NCBI GenBank assembly: GCA_963969495.1
Contig: OZ018323.1
Span: 75,974,920 to 76,038,919, forward strand
Direction: 5' to 3'
Length of the DNA stretch: 64,000 nt
DNA from: Ceratothoa steindachneri
Taxonomy: Eukaryota > Arthropoda > Malacostraca > Isopoda > Cymothoidae
This document shows positions 12,228-23,627 of the stretch, piece after piece. The position numbers were made by a program, and so were the translations under genes. Position 1 is the stretch's first letter. The number at the start of each line of letters is the position of its first letter. The notes under the pieces were generated by a model. The model was not told the DNA's origin, ran no database searches, and saw only the letters and a list, made by a program, of their open reading frames with translations.

Positions 12228-13977
12228 ATGCAAGGTGAGCTCTATAAATCTTGGACATCTAAATTACTTTTGCAAGAGATTCACCACAAGCAACGTCTCG
12301 TGTCTAAATTCTCTTCAGATATTACTCGTTTCTCATCGTCTCTTAAGTCTTCAGTTTCTCTGTTGGATTACATTATTTTATATAGCTTTATACGTATACA
12401 AGTTGATAAATATAATTCTGCTACCATTTGTCGCCAAAATCATAAACTACGAATTTAGGTATAAATTTCAACTTAAATTGTTCTAGGGATGATGTCATCT
12501 CTAATTATTCCAACAAAGTTCTGACCCCTCAGGAAAAACGTATCTTGTCTCTGAGACTAGATTTTAGACTCCCGGTCTTTAAATTAGATTTATATTGTTA
12601 CTTTTTGTATTTCGAAAAACTGTGCCACCGACTTAATTTTCTCCCAATGTCAAAACCAGGATCCAATTTCATAGATGATATTAAGTATTTGGCCAATAGA
12701 TTCTATTATAAATATAACAGCCTTAAAGTTTTCTGCCCTGTATTCAGTTTCAAAGATTTTAATATACTGTCCAACCTCCGTAAAGATCATTCTATCGTGA
12801 TATCCAAACCGGATAAAGGAAAAGGTGTGGTCATTTTGAATCGGTCTGATAATATTTCTAAAATGAAAAAATTCTTTCGGACTCGTGTAAATTTCTTAAA
12901 TACATCTTGCAAAATGAAGACAAAATCAACAACTTTTTACGTTCTCTAAAAGATAAAAATATTCTCTGTGATTTTTACAACCAACTGTTTGCTTCGGATA
13001 CATCGCCAGGTATTATCCATGGTTTACCAAAAACTCACAAGGTAGGATTACCTTTCCGTCCAATATTATCTGCCATTAACACCCCTAGCTTTAACTTAGC
13101 CAAGTTTCTAGTCCCCATAATTGAACCTCTCACTCGCAACGAATTCACTTTGAAAGATTCATTCGAATTTGTCAGCTACGTTTCTCAATTAAATTTGAAC
13201 CACTCGTTTATGACTTCAATCGATGTAGAGTCTTTATTTACTAATGTACCTGTCATGGAAACTTGCAAAATCATAACCGATACCCTTTTTCAATCAAATG
13301 ATAGCATTTTAGGTCTAACAAAGTCTCTCTTTTCTACCTTATTAAAATTTTCCGTTGAAAATACAGTGTTCTTTTTTAATGAGATTTTGTACATTCAACA
13401 CGATGGAATGGCCATGGGCTCTCCATTGGGTCCCAGCTTCGCTAATCATTTTTTATCCTACCACGAAAAAAAATGGTTAAGGGACTGTCCCGTTGAATAT
13501 AAACCGTTAGTGTTTAAAAGATTTATCGACAACTGCTTCCTTATTTTTAAACACAAAGACCATGCCCCATTATTTTTAAATTATTTAAATCAACAACACC
13601 CTAATATTAAATTTTCCATGGAGACAGAATTATACAATAAAATCTCTTTTCTGGATGTCACTGTTTCAAAAGTTGGTTCTAAATTTAACACATCAGTTTA
13701 CAGGAAACCCACTACCACCAAACTTGGCACCCACTTCTTTAGTTGTACTCCTACTAATTTCAAACATTCTGCCATCATAAACAGTATACACAGAGCTTAC
13801 AAAATTAGTTCAAATTGGTTTCACTTTCATTCCGAAATAGAATATCTTGGGAGCTTTTTTCATTCTAATTTTTTCCCAGACCATCTTTTTGACAAACTTA
13901 CTTCCAATTTCTTATTTAAAATGTTCTCTCGCAAAACCCCTCTAATAACTGTCCCCAAACAAAAACTATTCTTGTAA
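12228..13977 (+). pseudogene. PLE reverse transcriptase
   Basis: The N-terminal part has LTPQEKRILSL, a conserved PLE block, in a short frame before 12545. The frame 12545-12949 holds IVISKPDKGKGVVIL, the PLE KxDKGxxVV motif. The frame 12907-13977 holds GLPKTHK, FRPILS, SIDVESLFTNVP (the metal-binding aspartate and the DV.SLFTNVP block), MAMGSPLGPSFAN, and PLE C-terminal blocks (SFLDV, YRKPTTT). The second catalytic motif, usually Y.DD, reads FIDN (near 13530), so one essential aspartate is gone. The ORF breaks at about 12930, within the overlap of the two frames. Confidence 0.92.
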
Positions 13978-14022
13978 CTGCCTTATCTTTCACTTGACAC
14001 AAAATTCAACAAAGTTTTACTC

Positions 14023-14400
14023 TTGACTCTTAATAAATACTTTCCCCAATGCAAGTTTCTCCTAATAATTCTAATCATCTTGCTGTCTATACTCCCATTA
14101 TGCCTGCGTTCCTCCATCATTTATCAATTCACTTGTGCGACCTGCCAAAGTCGCTATGTAGGCCAAACAAGTCTACAATTAAGATGTAGGATCGCTAAGC
14201 ATATCGGAGTATCATATAGAACCAACATTCCCATCTCGAAACCCGAACACTCTTCTATACGTGAACATTCACTAAAACATAACCACCCGCTTGACCCTGA
14301 TTTCTTTAGTATACTCTCTTTTGCCTCCTCTTCTCTGGATTTAAAAATTCTTGAATCACTTTACATCAAACAAATAAACCCGGAACTCAATGATTATTGA
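14023..14400 (+). pseudogene. PLE GIY-YIG endonuclease domain
   Basis: In 125 codons, SSIIYQFTC..C is followed by RYVGQTSLQLRCR and KH, the GIY-YIG core in PLE style (IY.FTC..C...Y.G.T...L..R...H). Then come HNHPL, LDLKILESLYI (the conserved glutamate) and a final INPELN block. A stop and shift separate it from the RT at about 13980, and the first part of the frame (to residue about 30) is linker. The same C-terminus recurs at 31535-31782. Confidence 0.88.
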
Positions 14401-15105
14401 TCATTCCTTAAATTATTCACTATATAGACAAATGTACAACCAACCACATCCCCCTTAATAGTTTTCTTTCTGCCTAATTATGTCCGTAATATCAGTTGTT
14501 ACTCCCAGCTTCACCGTAATAAGGTTAGTACTCGTGCAGAGAAATCTTCATTTCTATTTTAGCTTGTCCCATTAATATCTAAATGATCTGGTTTATGATT
14601 GACGTTTCCTTAATTTAAGGTTTTAGTCGTCCTTTTTTACCCCTCCATTATTGATTATTTAATATTTAAACTTTCGTGCCTTAGTCTACTAGTATTTATT
14701 TAATGTTCAATCACTTAAAATTTGAAGATTTACCTCATAAACCCTACGGGGACCATACGCAAGATACTTTTTGACCGGCTTCTAGACGACTTAATGTCGA
14801 CCTATCCCCCTCCCTCCCTCGATTCAGTTGCCAAGCTGAAACGAACTGATCTGCCATTCATCTAGTCCCGCTCCAACTATGTCGGTCCACTTTGATAGAC
14901 ATGATTGGGGACGTAAAGGAAAGCAGGTTTGAGGATTAGCCCACTGTTACGAGGCGATGCTGAAAGCTTTGGGGAAGAGTTCACTCTAATCTCTACGGTT
15001 AGCTTCTGGCCAAGACCACAGGGGGACATGCAACCGTCCCTGTGTAAGTTGGAAACAGCATCGATATCCAAACCCCAGATGGGGCGGCACCCCGGATGGT
15101 GGTAG
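14401..15105 (+). other. PLE 3' flank and non-coding gap
   Basis: No gene seen. The AT-rich part to about 14760 is probably the PLE 3' untranslated region; no copy of the GAAGAT-stem-GAAAC motif was found in it. From about 14760 the sequence is GC-richer and probably the 5' untranslated region of the next LINE. Confidence 0.45.
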
Positions 15106-16879
15106 TTGATTCTATCACCACCCATCATCATGTCCGCCACACTTTACTCATCTGAGGGGCCTCCCCGGGTCCACCCACCATCATTCATCCCCCCATTTGG
15201 CAGTTCACGTTCACGTTGGCTTAGCGACGAAGTAGACGGAATCATCAAGAAATCCAAATACAGAAGATTAAGAAGTAAAGGTGCAACATATTGACTTAAA
15301 TCAAGTCGCTTACAACAAAAGTAGTGGGAGGTAAAGCAAACCCAGGGCTGAGGGGCCACTCTCGTGAAGAGATGGCCCAAGACCATACGACCAGAATACC
15401 TCTGCGGATTGTCGACGGTCAGCCCAAGCCTAGCAGAGAAATCGTATTCGAGGGTGTGTATGGCAAGTTTGGCATTGCCATGGTGAGGTTGCTTGACATA
15501 GCCTCGGCGTTCATCGCGATCTGCGAAAAAGGAGAAAGACATCGAGGATATCACGAAGGAGAATGCAGTTGGGGTCCTACGAGGCATTGGGCTGCAGCCA
15601 GCAGTACCCTCATAGATCCTGGCCCACAGGAGCGTGGTATGCCGTCGAATCGACCCGTGGATAGGACAACACTGGGCGGAAGAAATAAGGGTGGAAATCC
15701 AGCTTCGGCAAGCCTGGGCCAAGGTAGTCGAAGTAATAAAGTTTAAGAACAGAAGGGATGGTGGCGAGTACACACATGTGTTCAAGGTGGTTTTCGCAGA
15801 TACGACCATGGCTCAAAAGGCAAAAGAACAAGGCCTTCTCATGTTTAACGCCAAAATTAGCCGAGAGCAAGTTGAGAAAGGAGAATATACTCCTGTCCAA
15901 TTCTGCTTCAAGTGCTATAAGATGGAGTCACACGCCACCAAGGACTGCAAACAGCCTCAAGAGACTGCTCTAAATGCAGTGAGAAGGGGCACAATTGGCG
16001 GATCTGTACAAGCAACAGAGAGAAGTGTGTGCAATGCAGCCAGGGACATAGGACTATGGCCATGTCATGTCCCGCAAAGAAGGAAATTATGAGAAATAAG
16101 CAGGAGGCCAAGAAAAATGAAGAAACACGCAGGGAAAACACGTCCTACGCCCAATCAGCAAAGGCAGCCCTCTCGGAGGTGGACACCAAGAAAACTTACC
16201 TCAAAATTCAGAACAAAAACTCCACAAAAATCATGACGTGCATCCTTCACGCGCACGTTATGAACCTAACTCGCCCGGGCACGTTCGCAACAGAGTTGAG
16301 CCAGATGCTAGCGAAGAATGGGATGGAACAGATATGGTTCCTGGACAACCCCCCTTCCTGGGATGTACCGCATCTACAGATGATTCCAAAACAACAACCA
16401 GCAGAACAAGAAACCATTAATAAAGTGTCAAACAAAAAGGGAAAGAAGCAAGCAGTCGAAGCAAAAACACCTGCGCCTAGACAGAACCAGGCAACCGCGT
16501 CGGAAAAGAACAATACGGACACCAATAGTTCCTCGGAATCATCAGATTCCTCAGACGACTCCGAGGCAACACAATCCCAGGAAACAAAGAAAAGAAAAGG
16601 AGAAATAAAAGATTGCGGGCAAACAACATAAACTCGAAAATATACGCCTGTGATCAATTCTCCTTTCCCAAGGAAATGGAAACCAGGAGTATTTTCCAAG
16701 GCATAAGTTCTAAAATATACAAATGGGAGTACGACTATGAAGTAGAACATGAAACAATGGAAGAGGCTCTGCTCGCACAGAATGTGACCCTACATGACAT
16801 CACCTGCGGGCAAATCTCGAACGCTGAATTCAGGAAAAAGAAAAGTGGGAGAAAGAAGAACTTCACCCAGAAACACTAA
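15106..16879 (+). pseudogene. LINE ORF1 (gag-like, zinc knuckles)
   Basis: ORF1 proteins of this superfamily bind element RNA. Following the frames, a first knuckle CFKCYKMESHATKDC lies at about 15903-15950. After a frameshift, two more follow: CSKCSEKGHNWRIC and CVQCSQGHRTMAMSC (about 15968-16071). Next comes a basic stretch (PAKKEIMRNKQEAKK) and a region with TYAQSAKA-like and Ser/Asp-rich segments (16500-16570). The likely start is near 15128. The C-terminal part is in another frame (16613-16879). Zinc ligands are intact, but at least three frame changes break the ORF. Confidence 0.8.
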
Positions 16880-16888
16880 ACAATCGAG

Positions 16889-17760
16889 ATGGAGAGAGTA
16901 AGCAACAGAATGAGGATTCTGACACTCAACGTAAATAGATGGGAGGAGAAAGCCACGGCATATGGAAACATATTCCGAGTGCTTGACCCCGACATCATTC
17001 TTATAATGGAGCACGGTATCGACACCACAGCTGGTCGAATTAAAATACCGGGCTACAGAGTAGTCATGAAGAATAATTCCCAGGAAAGGCTCGATGGTGC
17101 TGCAATAGCTATCAAGAGGAACATCTCCTTTAAACAACTACCAGAACTCGATGAGTCATTTGTGGCGATCAAGCTGCATACACTGGTAGGAGACCTCGTG
17201 ATAGCCGCAGCCTATCAGCCCCCTTGACGAGCATATCTCCCGTTAAGTAACTTCTACACACTGTTCGGGCACCGCAGAATGGCATTCTTAGGGGGAGACC
17301 TCAATGCCAGATTCCGTACGGCATTGAGGCCGTACGGAGGCCGAAACTTGGAACTGATTATGGGAAGAAAAAACATCCAAAGGATAGGGCCGGATTTTCC
17401 AACCTAAATCACTTCCAAATCAGCAACCAACCTGATATAATCCTAACAAGTGAAGGCTTCCCATTCTACTACCATAGTGAGCCAGGCCCAACAGTCCTAA
17501 GTGATCACATAGCGATACTCACCACAATATCTCTCGCACCGATCCAGCTACCAGACCCTCTCCGGAAAAACTATGCCCCGGCCAACTGGGATCGTTACAA
17601 GAGACGACTCAGTGAATATGCGCCAGCTGGCCTAAGCGCGGCGTCGTTAGAGGAGATAGACAGGGAGCTGGAAAGGATAACAACGTCCATACTAAATGCG
17701 GACCTCGAGAACATACCTATAAGAGGGTATAAAACACCTCCTCAGCCAAGATGGACAGAG
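16889..17760 (+). pseudogene. LINE ORF2 endonuclease
   Basis: Begins ten bases after ORF1 ends. MRILTLNVNRW is the N-terminal beta strand with the metal-site asparagine; MEHGI holds the catalytic glutamate position; AAYQPP closes the first frame at 17227. Reading on in other frames gives FLGGDLNARF (GDxN motif), QPDIILTSEGF and LSDHIAI (SDH motif). All main catalytic motifs can be found, but two or more frameshifts between 17227 and 17440 destroy the domain. Confidence 0.82.
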
Positions 17761-17763
17761 GAG

Positions 17764-19640
17764 ATGAGAGATATCGCTCGCGTTCACAGGGAAGTGCACG
17801 AGGAAATAAGACACGAGAGTCCTAACCAGGAAAGAAGCTCGCTCCTTCGACGCCTAAGCACAAAGCTCAGTAAGGCTATCAACCTCCAACAGGAGGAAAT
17901 CTGGAACAACTTGATAGCCAAAGTCGACAGCGAACTTAGCCCGGCTAAGTTCTGGCGCCAAGTCAAGAACTTAAAAGGACTTACACCAAGACCAAAGGCT
18001 CGGATAAAGGAGAACGGAAATTATATAGAGGACCCGGTGGTTCTCGAAGACAGATTCAGGAACTTCTGGAAAAACGTTTTCAGGATCACCCCTGAAGAAA
18101 ACGACGAGTTCGACCAGGAATTCGAAGGCCAACTGATCAAAGAACTAAATCAGGTAATGCACCGCACGCACCCACAACATCAAGTCAACGAAGGCAGGGA
18201 GATGGCGGACCACGGCCGTCCCATAACACCAGAGGAGGTCATGGCCACTGTAAGAGCCTTCCAACAAAAGGCACCAGGCTGGACTGGCATCAACAGAAAC
18301 AACTTGGTTAATGCCCCACAGCAGATCATTCAGGGAATTGTTAACATCTATAATGCTTCTCTAAATACGAGCTACTTCCCGGAAGTTTTTAAGATTGCTA
18401 AGGTGATCTTCGTACCCAAGAGAGGTGAACCCCCTGATCAACTGGTAAATTACAGGCCGATCGCCCTGCTGGAGATCGTTGCAAAAGTCTACGAGAGACT
18501 CCTAGCTGACAGGCTTCAAAACAACTAGCCGAGCTGGGAGCTCACAATCCTCAGCAGCACGGGTTCCGCAAGGGACGAGGAACGGAAACAGCCCTTGCCC
18601 TCCTAACGGAAAAACTCGCTTGCAGTAAAGCTGAAAGGAAGTACGTAGACGTGGTGCTGCGGGATGTAAAGAAGGCCTGCGATAAGGTTTGGCTGAGAGG
18701 GTTACAGTTCAAGATCCTCAACCTCCAGCTTAACCCACTCCTGGAAAGGGTCCTTTGCAACTATGTCTCTGATAGGAGAGCCCAAATTGCAATCGAGGGC
18801 TGCAAGGGACCTGAATTCGAACTCGAGGCGGGAGTTCCACAATTCAGCTGTCTCAGCCCTCTGCTGTACCTAGTGTACACAATTGACCTGCCTGCTCCAG
18901 TGAGGTACGATTCGATGTATCTGCAATACGCAGATGACATTACCCAAATCGTCCTGAGTCCATTCAGGAACTCTGGAATTCAGGCGAGGGCGACAGCTGT
19001 CGAAATCGAAAATATTAACTGATATGAGAAGAAGTGGAAAATTAAGACCAACCGCCAGAAGTTCACCATAATTCCAATGACCTGCCGAGATTGGACGACC
19101 TCATCGTCAACAACGAACTCTATCCATACTCCAACGAGGGTAAAGTCCTGGGCTTACAACTCTTCAAATCTGGATATTATGCTCATATAAATACCAGAGT
19201 CTCCCTAGCCAAAAGAGAGCTGAGAAAACTTTACCGTTTCCGAAGCCTCAGCGTGCCAAACAAGAAAAAGCTGTACATGGCCTTGGTACGCTCAGTCCTA
19301 GTGTACCCGGCCGTGATCACGCAGATGGCAAGCTGTACATCTCGCAGAATGATGCAGAGGGTATAGAATAAAGCCGATCTGCTGATTACTGGCACGCAAA
19401 GGATCGACCGTATTCAGCAATCGATTCTACACCATAGAATCGGACTAAAGCCGGTCAATACGGAGATCCAAAGGCTAGGGAGAAAGACATGGGACAAAGT
19501 AGACCAAGGGATACTCCTGACAATAAACCTTAACCTAAACATACGTGCAAACAGAAGACGCGCAATTGGTAGAACGGCTCTGTTCCCAATCAGTAGAACC
19601 TGCGCAAGAGAAGCAGTACTACCTATGTATACGTAGTAGT
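17764..19640 (+). pseudogene. LINE ORF2 reverse transcriptase
   Basis: The frame 17764-18528 has a linker, then AFQQKAPGWTGI, VIFVPKRGEPPD and NYRPIALL (RT motifs 1-2). After a stop comes QQHGFRKGRGTETAL (motif 2a), then 18651-19022 with VLRDVKKACDKVW (D-x-x-K-A-x-D, catalytic aspartate), GVPQFSCLSPLLY (usually PQGxxLSP, eroded) and LQYADDITQIV (YADD intact). The frame 19091-19366 and the following bases give the thumb and C-terminus, ending LPMYT near 19637. Two stops and several shifts make it inactive. No RNase H was recognised. Confidence 0.85.
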
Positions 19641-20040
19641 ACACAAAATCAAAATCAAAGTGACCATACTGAACCCGACTCGTAATAAGTAATTAAACAA
19701 AAGAAGAAACTATTCTAATAAAAAGAGGCAAAGTGCCATAATTATTATAGTTCAAACTTAATAAATTTGAATAAAAAAGAGATGAAGTGCCCATATTAAA
19801 GAATTCCCCTAAATATAAAATAACACTTAATTAACTTTAAATATAAAAGAGGCGAAGTGCCCATATTAAATTATTAAATAATTAAAAAATAATTGAAATT
19901 TTTGAATAAAAAGAGGCGAAGTGCCCAAATCCCAATAAAATAAAATAAATCAAAATAACTAAAATCGACAAAAAGAGACGAAGTGCCCAAATGAAAGAAA
20001 TAAATTTAAAACCAATCAAAACTTAAAGAGATTCAGCATA
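19641..20040 (+). repeat. LINE 3' region with five copies of a short motif
   Basis: AT-rich sequence in which GAG(G/A)(C/T)(A/G)AAGTGCC recurs at 19725, 19779, 19849, 19913 and 19975, spaced 54-70 bases, each preceded by an A-run. The repeats lie just after the ORF2 stop and may be a 3' recognition element for the RT or simply slippage products. Confidence 0.85.
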
Positions 20041-20099
20041 TGAGATACCTTTGAAAGGCTTGAATGCTACAACGGTAGAGTAAATTGAATATAATAAGG

Positions 20100-20101
<2 letters not shown>

Positions 20102-20133
<32 letters not shown>
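20102..20133. repeat. (TA)n microsatellite, 32 bp
   Basis: Short pure TA array in AT-rich DNA, about 60 bases after the LINE 3' region. Confidence 0.95.
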
Positions 20134-20139
<6 letters not shown>

Positions 20140-20826
20140 GGAGGAAACTGGCTGTCAACGACAGTCAACACCTTTAATGACGGAGGAAAATTTTACAATT
20201 AAAAAGAAAAATGAGACAATGCTAGTGATGCCCTAACACCAGGGCAAACTAGAAACCATGTTCATACCTTTATATACCTACCACACAATTTCACAACTTT
20301 CACTAATTAATTAATTATTAAATTTAACTTAATTGAATTACTTGCTTCGCTCCATTTATTAATATCCGCTTCGATTGCATCATCCCTGATCTAACTTATT
20401 TTCGATTGTTTGCTCTGCCCTTATAATTCTTTCTTGCTGTGGTTTATAGTGAATTTTTTGTATTCCGCTTGATGCTTGATTCATGTTTATTATTCATATT
20501 TGCTGCTCGTGGGATTATTTAATCATTTTTTCCCTTGCTTTCGACTTTATTGCTATAGTTTACAATTTTTGTATTTCAATAAGAATTTAATCCATGTTTA
20601 TAATGCATATTTTAAACTCATGGGATTATTATTTAATTTAGTTATTTTTTTACGATATTAATCAATTTCTTATTAATAGATTTTCACCCATTTGCTTTCA
20701 ACGGTTTAGGATTATATATTTCATTTTAACTTCCTGCTTTCGGTTATCATTTTTTTACTCCTGTCATGTTTTTTATTGCTGTGTTTAGTTATTTTTATAA
20801 AAATAATTCTTTATATTTAGAATTCG

Positions 20827-20855
20827 CTGATGATGGTCATCGTTAATGACCGAAA
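20827..20855 (+). ncRNA. PLE 3' hairpin with hammerhead-like core
   Basis: CTGATGA (20827-20833), one T, a perfect six-pair stem GGTCAT/ATGACC (20835-20840 with 20846-20851) with a five-base loop, then GAAA and C. CTGATGA-stem II-GAAA is the hammerhead ribozyme core order, and hammerheads have been described in Penelope-like elements. Against it: the extra T between the core and stem II, and only short candidate pairs for stems I and III. The tail TCTTCATATTCCTG-(TA)n that follows is shared with 32245. Confidence 0.55.
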
Positions 20856-20901
20856 CATCCGGAAAATTAAATGTTCGTAACCATCGCATGTCTTCATATT
20901 C

Positions 20902-20904
<3 letters not shown>

Positions 20905-20987
<83 letters not shown>
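20905..20987. repeat. (TA)n microsatellite, about 83 bp
   Basis: Pure TA run directly following a PLE 3' tail (TCTTCATATTCCTG). Confidence 0.97.
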
Positions 20988-20989
<2 letters not shown>

Positions 20990-21112
20990 TATGTACCACG
21001 GAAGGAAACTGAATAAAAAGCAGATTGGAGTAAGTACTTTCGTCTATTCGACATTTTCAAACTCAATGGTGAGAAAAATAAGACACACAGTATTTGTACT
21101 AAGCACGTTTCC

Positions 21113-21799
21113 CTATGAGGTCAGCATTTTAATGCTATCAGATAAGTCGGATTTTAGAAAAAGTGATAAAATTGGATCTAGCGAAAACAGCCCTGGGCTA
21201 ATGTTGAGATTACTCTCCTTTGTGTGGGAGATTAAAAATGATTCCAGGATATTTCTCTTTATAAAATCATTACTATGGATTATAGTATCGGTTTTTGACC
21301 AGTTAATTCCGTGTCCCATCTTGGAATTGTGGGCAGCTAAGGCATTATTCAGATATCCCTTAATTACTGCATTTTTGTGTTGTTGGGTCCTTATGGAAAC
21401 ATTTTTGGAAGTTTGGCCTATATAGAATAAATTACAATCTAAACATGGAATTCGGTAAATTACATTATTATCATTATTGGGGTTATGCTTTATTAAGAGA
21501 TTTTTTAATGTATATTTGTATTTAAAGGCTACCTTAATATTAAGTTGCTTTAGATTGGGCACTACAGACATAAAATTATCATGATAGGGTAAAATTAATA
21601 GGTTTTTACGAGGTTCTATTGTCTCTAATTTACAATTATAAAAAGTTTTTTGGGCTAGAAAAATGTATGAATATAGCCCAAAAAACTTTTTAGAATTGTA
21701 AATTAGAGACAATCTATTTTTTGTCTCTAAAGCAGATATTAATGCAAGATATATGTTTGCAAGAGTCATGTATTTATCACTAAAATTGTTAAGAGACAA
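21113..21799 (-). CDS. PLE C-terminal GIY-YIG endonuclease, 228-codon fragment
   Basis: An uninterrupted minus-strand frame. Residues about 70-120 carry LILPYHDNF and FKYKYTLKNLLIKHNP, the linker typical of one PLE lineage. Then comes VIYRIPCLDCNLFYIGQTSKN, the GIY-YIG core with a CxxC, followed by R..QHK, ALAAHNSKMGHGINW, FIKRNILESFLI (conserved glutamate) and NISPGL. The RT that should precede it is absent, so this is a 5'-truncated copy. The first 60 residues come from an inverted duplication (21618-21713). It is in different style from the 14023 domain, so a second PLE family is present. Confidence 0.88.
   Translation of the reverse strand: MSLNNFSDKYMTLANIYLALISALETKNRLSLIYNSKKFFGLYSYIFLAQKTFYNCKLETIEPRKNLLILPYHDNFMSVVPNLKQLNIKVAFKYKYTLKNLLIKHNPNNDNNVIYRIPCLDCNLFYIGQTSKNVSIRTQQHKNAVIKGYLNNALAAHNSKMGHGINWSKTDTIIHSNDFIKRNILESFLISHTKESNLNISPGLFSLDPILSLFLKSDLSDSIKMLTS
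21618..21713. repeat. 40-bp-arm inverted repeat inside a PLE
   Basis: Arms 21618-21657 and 21674-21713 match at 39 of 40 positions with a 16-base loop. The left arm is PLE coding sequence; the right is its inverted copy. This is the head-to-head junction form often produced when PLEs insert. Confidence 0.92.
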
Positions 21800-22180
21800 T
21801 GGTAATTGCGCAAAAGTAAAACTTTTTTATATTGAAATATATTCAGCGAATATTACATTAATCTCTTCCAATCAAATCAACCACGAATCCTTAAGTTAGC
21901 AACGTCTGCTAGGCTGAGGCTCTCGAGGAAAGAAAAGAGTTTGGGGAAGAAAAATAATGGAAATGCATTTGACATTTCGACCAAATATTTTCCACAAAAT
22001 ATTAAAATACCTTCAGGGAAGATAATTTCAAATATTAGATTTGAGTGCGTTAAAAAATGGAAACGATATTTTATCAGTCTTCAAACTTTTCTTTGCTCTA
22101 CCTCGAGATAAGGACGCATTTTAGTTCCGAAACGGACGGCATCTAGGTCACGCTTTATTAAGAAATGTTAACCCATTTAT

Positions 22181-22338
22181 AGTAGCGTGCGAGTCTAATC
22201 ACAAGCGACTCTACATCTCATTATGTCGGTCGTTTCTCGTGTTGTTTTTTATAACATTGTAACTATTCGGCCGATATTAACGATATTTTAAACACCTATG
22301 TTGTTTTACATTCTCTTTCGAATGATATAATTGCCAAA
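22181..22338 (+). repeat. Partial copy of the AGTCGCGTGC-ended element
   Basis: Starts AGTAGCGTGCGAGTC and continues with ACTCTACATCTCA(T/C)TATGTCGGT, AACATTGTAACT, a TAACGATATT-type block and GTTTTACATTCTCTTTCGAAT, matching 24517-24700. The far end is lost near 22338. Confidence 0.75.
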
Positions 22339-22360
22339 GGCCTCCTACGTCTCACCAAAG

Positions 22361-23610
22361 TATGTATATTTCTTTCAAGTTTTAAGGTCCTGACGTCACA
22401 TCAGAGCCTTAAAAAAAAATGGAACCGCAAGATAGAAAATTGGGCTGGCAAAGGCTAAGCTATAAAATCCTTCTAGCTACAGATTTCTGCAAAACTTTTT
22501 TTTTTTATTTAATAGCCGGTCCGAGGTACTGAATACCACTCAAATAAATGAACTAAAACATCTATGCATCTAAAACGGGAAAATAGCCCAAAATTGCGTC
22601 ACGAAAGGGATAAAGGGCTGCCCATTGCAATGTAAACAAACGTGACTAAGCAAAATATAGGGAATAACCTCTAAAAAAGTAAAAAGCCGCTCATAGCAGT
22701 GTCCAAATAATTTTCTACATTAGTTTTCAAATCTCTGGATTTATTTTACTAGTCCAAACCCAGGTGGAAAATGATTAAGTAACCAATTAAATAGAAATAC
22801 CGCAAACGTGACTAAGCAAGAAAAAAAAGGTAAGAACCTAAAATAAATTAATCGCCACCCTGACGTCACATCAGAGCCTTCGAACAAAATGAAACCGCAA
22901 GAAAAAAAAACGGGACCGGAAAAGGACAAGCTATAAAATTCTTCTAGCTATCGATTTCTGCCGAAACTCATTATTTTCTTTAATAGCCGGCCCGAGGTAC
23001 GGGATAACACTCAAATAAATAAACTGAAACATCCATGCATCTAATTCATTAGTGAAAACCCTGGGAAAAACGTGAAATAGCCAAAAGTGCGTCACAAAAA
23101 GAAAAAACAACCTCTCATAGCAATGCAAACAAATATGACTAAGCCCAAAATAGAGAATAACCTCTAAAAAAATAAAAAGTCACTCATCGCAGTGTCCAAA
23201 TAATTTTCTACATTAGTTTCTAAATCCCTAGATTTATTTTACTTCCTAAACCCAGGTGCAAAACGATTAACTACCTAACTAAATACAAACACCGCAATGA
23301 GAATAAATTAAGAATAAATAAATTAAGAACCTATAATAAATTAATCACCAGATAATTTTGAACATTAGTCTACAAATCCCTGAAATTATTTTGACATCTC
23401 AAACTCAGCGGGAAAACGATTAAATACCCAAATAGATAAAAAAACACCAACGTGACTAAACAAACTATAGAACTAACCTTATAAAATAACAGTAGCCGCT
23501 CATAGTCATTTCAAAATAATTTCGAACATTACCCTACAAATCCCTGCTCTCGTTTTACCCGCCCAAACCCAGGAGGGGGACGCTTACATACTCAAAAAAA
23601 AAATGCCCGA
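22361..23610 (+). repeat. Dispersed repeat with 470-bp units and TGACGTCA
   Basis: Two full units start near 22385 and 22855 (TGACGTCA at 22391 and 22861, 470 bases apart). A shortened third unit covers about 23330-23600. Shared blocks are TGACGTCACATCAGAGCCTT, ACCGCAAG, AGCTATAAAAT, AGCCGG(T/C)CCGAGGTAC, CATGCATCTAA, GTGACTAAGCA and AAACCCAGGTG. An inverted copy of the first 175 bases closes the window (63818-64000). Minus-strand frames over it are artefacts of repetition; no protein family was recognised. Confidence 0.85.
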
Positions 23611-23627
23611 CGATCCGTTTTTCCTTT

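Larger units (their letters stand above)
12183..14400 (+). mobile_element. Penelope-like element, coding part
   Basis: An RT joined to a C-terminal GIY-YIG endonuclease, the hallmark of endonuclease-bearing Penelope-like elements. The order is a PLE N-terminal region (12228 on), RT (12545-13977) and GIY-YIG (14023-14400). Coding similarity starts at the end of the (TA)n at 12181, suggesting the array marks the insertion end. A few stops and frameshifts (near 12456, 12930 and 13980) and a damaged catalytic motif show it is inactive. About 2.2 kb is close to a whole PLE ORF. Confidence 0.93.
15106..20040 (+). mobile_element. Near full-length I/Jockey-like LINE, decayed
   Basis: A two-ORF non-LTR retrotransposon: ORF1 gag with three zinc knuckles (15106-16879), ORF2 endonuclease (16889-17760) and RT (17764-19640), then an AT-rich 3' region with a repeated motif (19641-20040). 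The gag motifs fit the I/Jockey superfamily; finer placement would need a tree. Frameshifts and stops occur in both ORFs. A related but internally deleted LINE is in both palindrome arms (42421-44050 and 51950-53660). Confidence 0.85.

Noticed and set aside
22741..23128. Two minus-strand frames, one sharing IPYLGPAI with 63659-63886
   Set aside because: The shared residues come from copies of a non-coding repeat; the rest of the frames do not align and have no domain.
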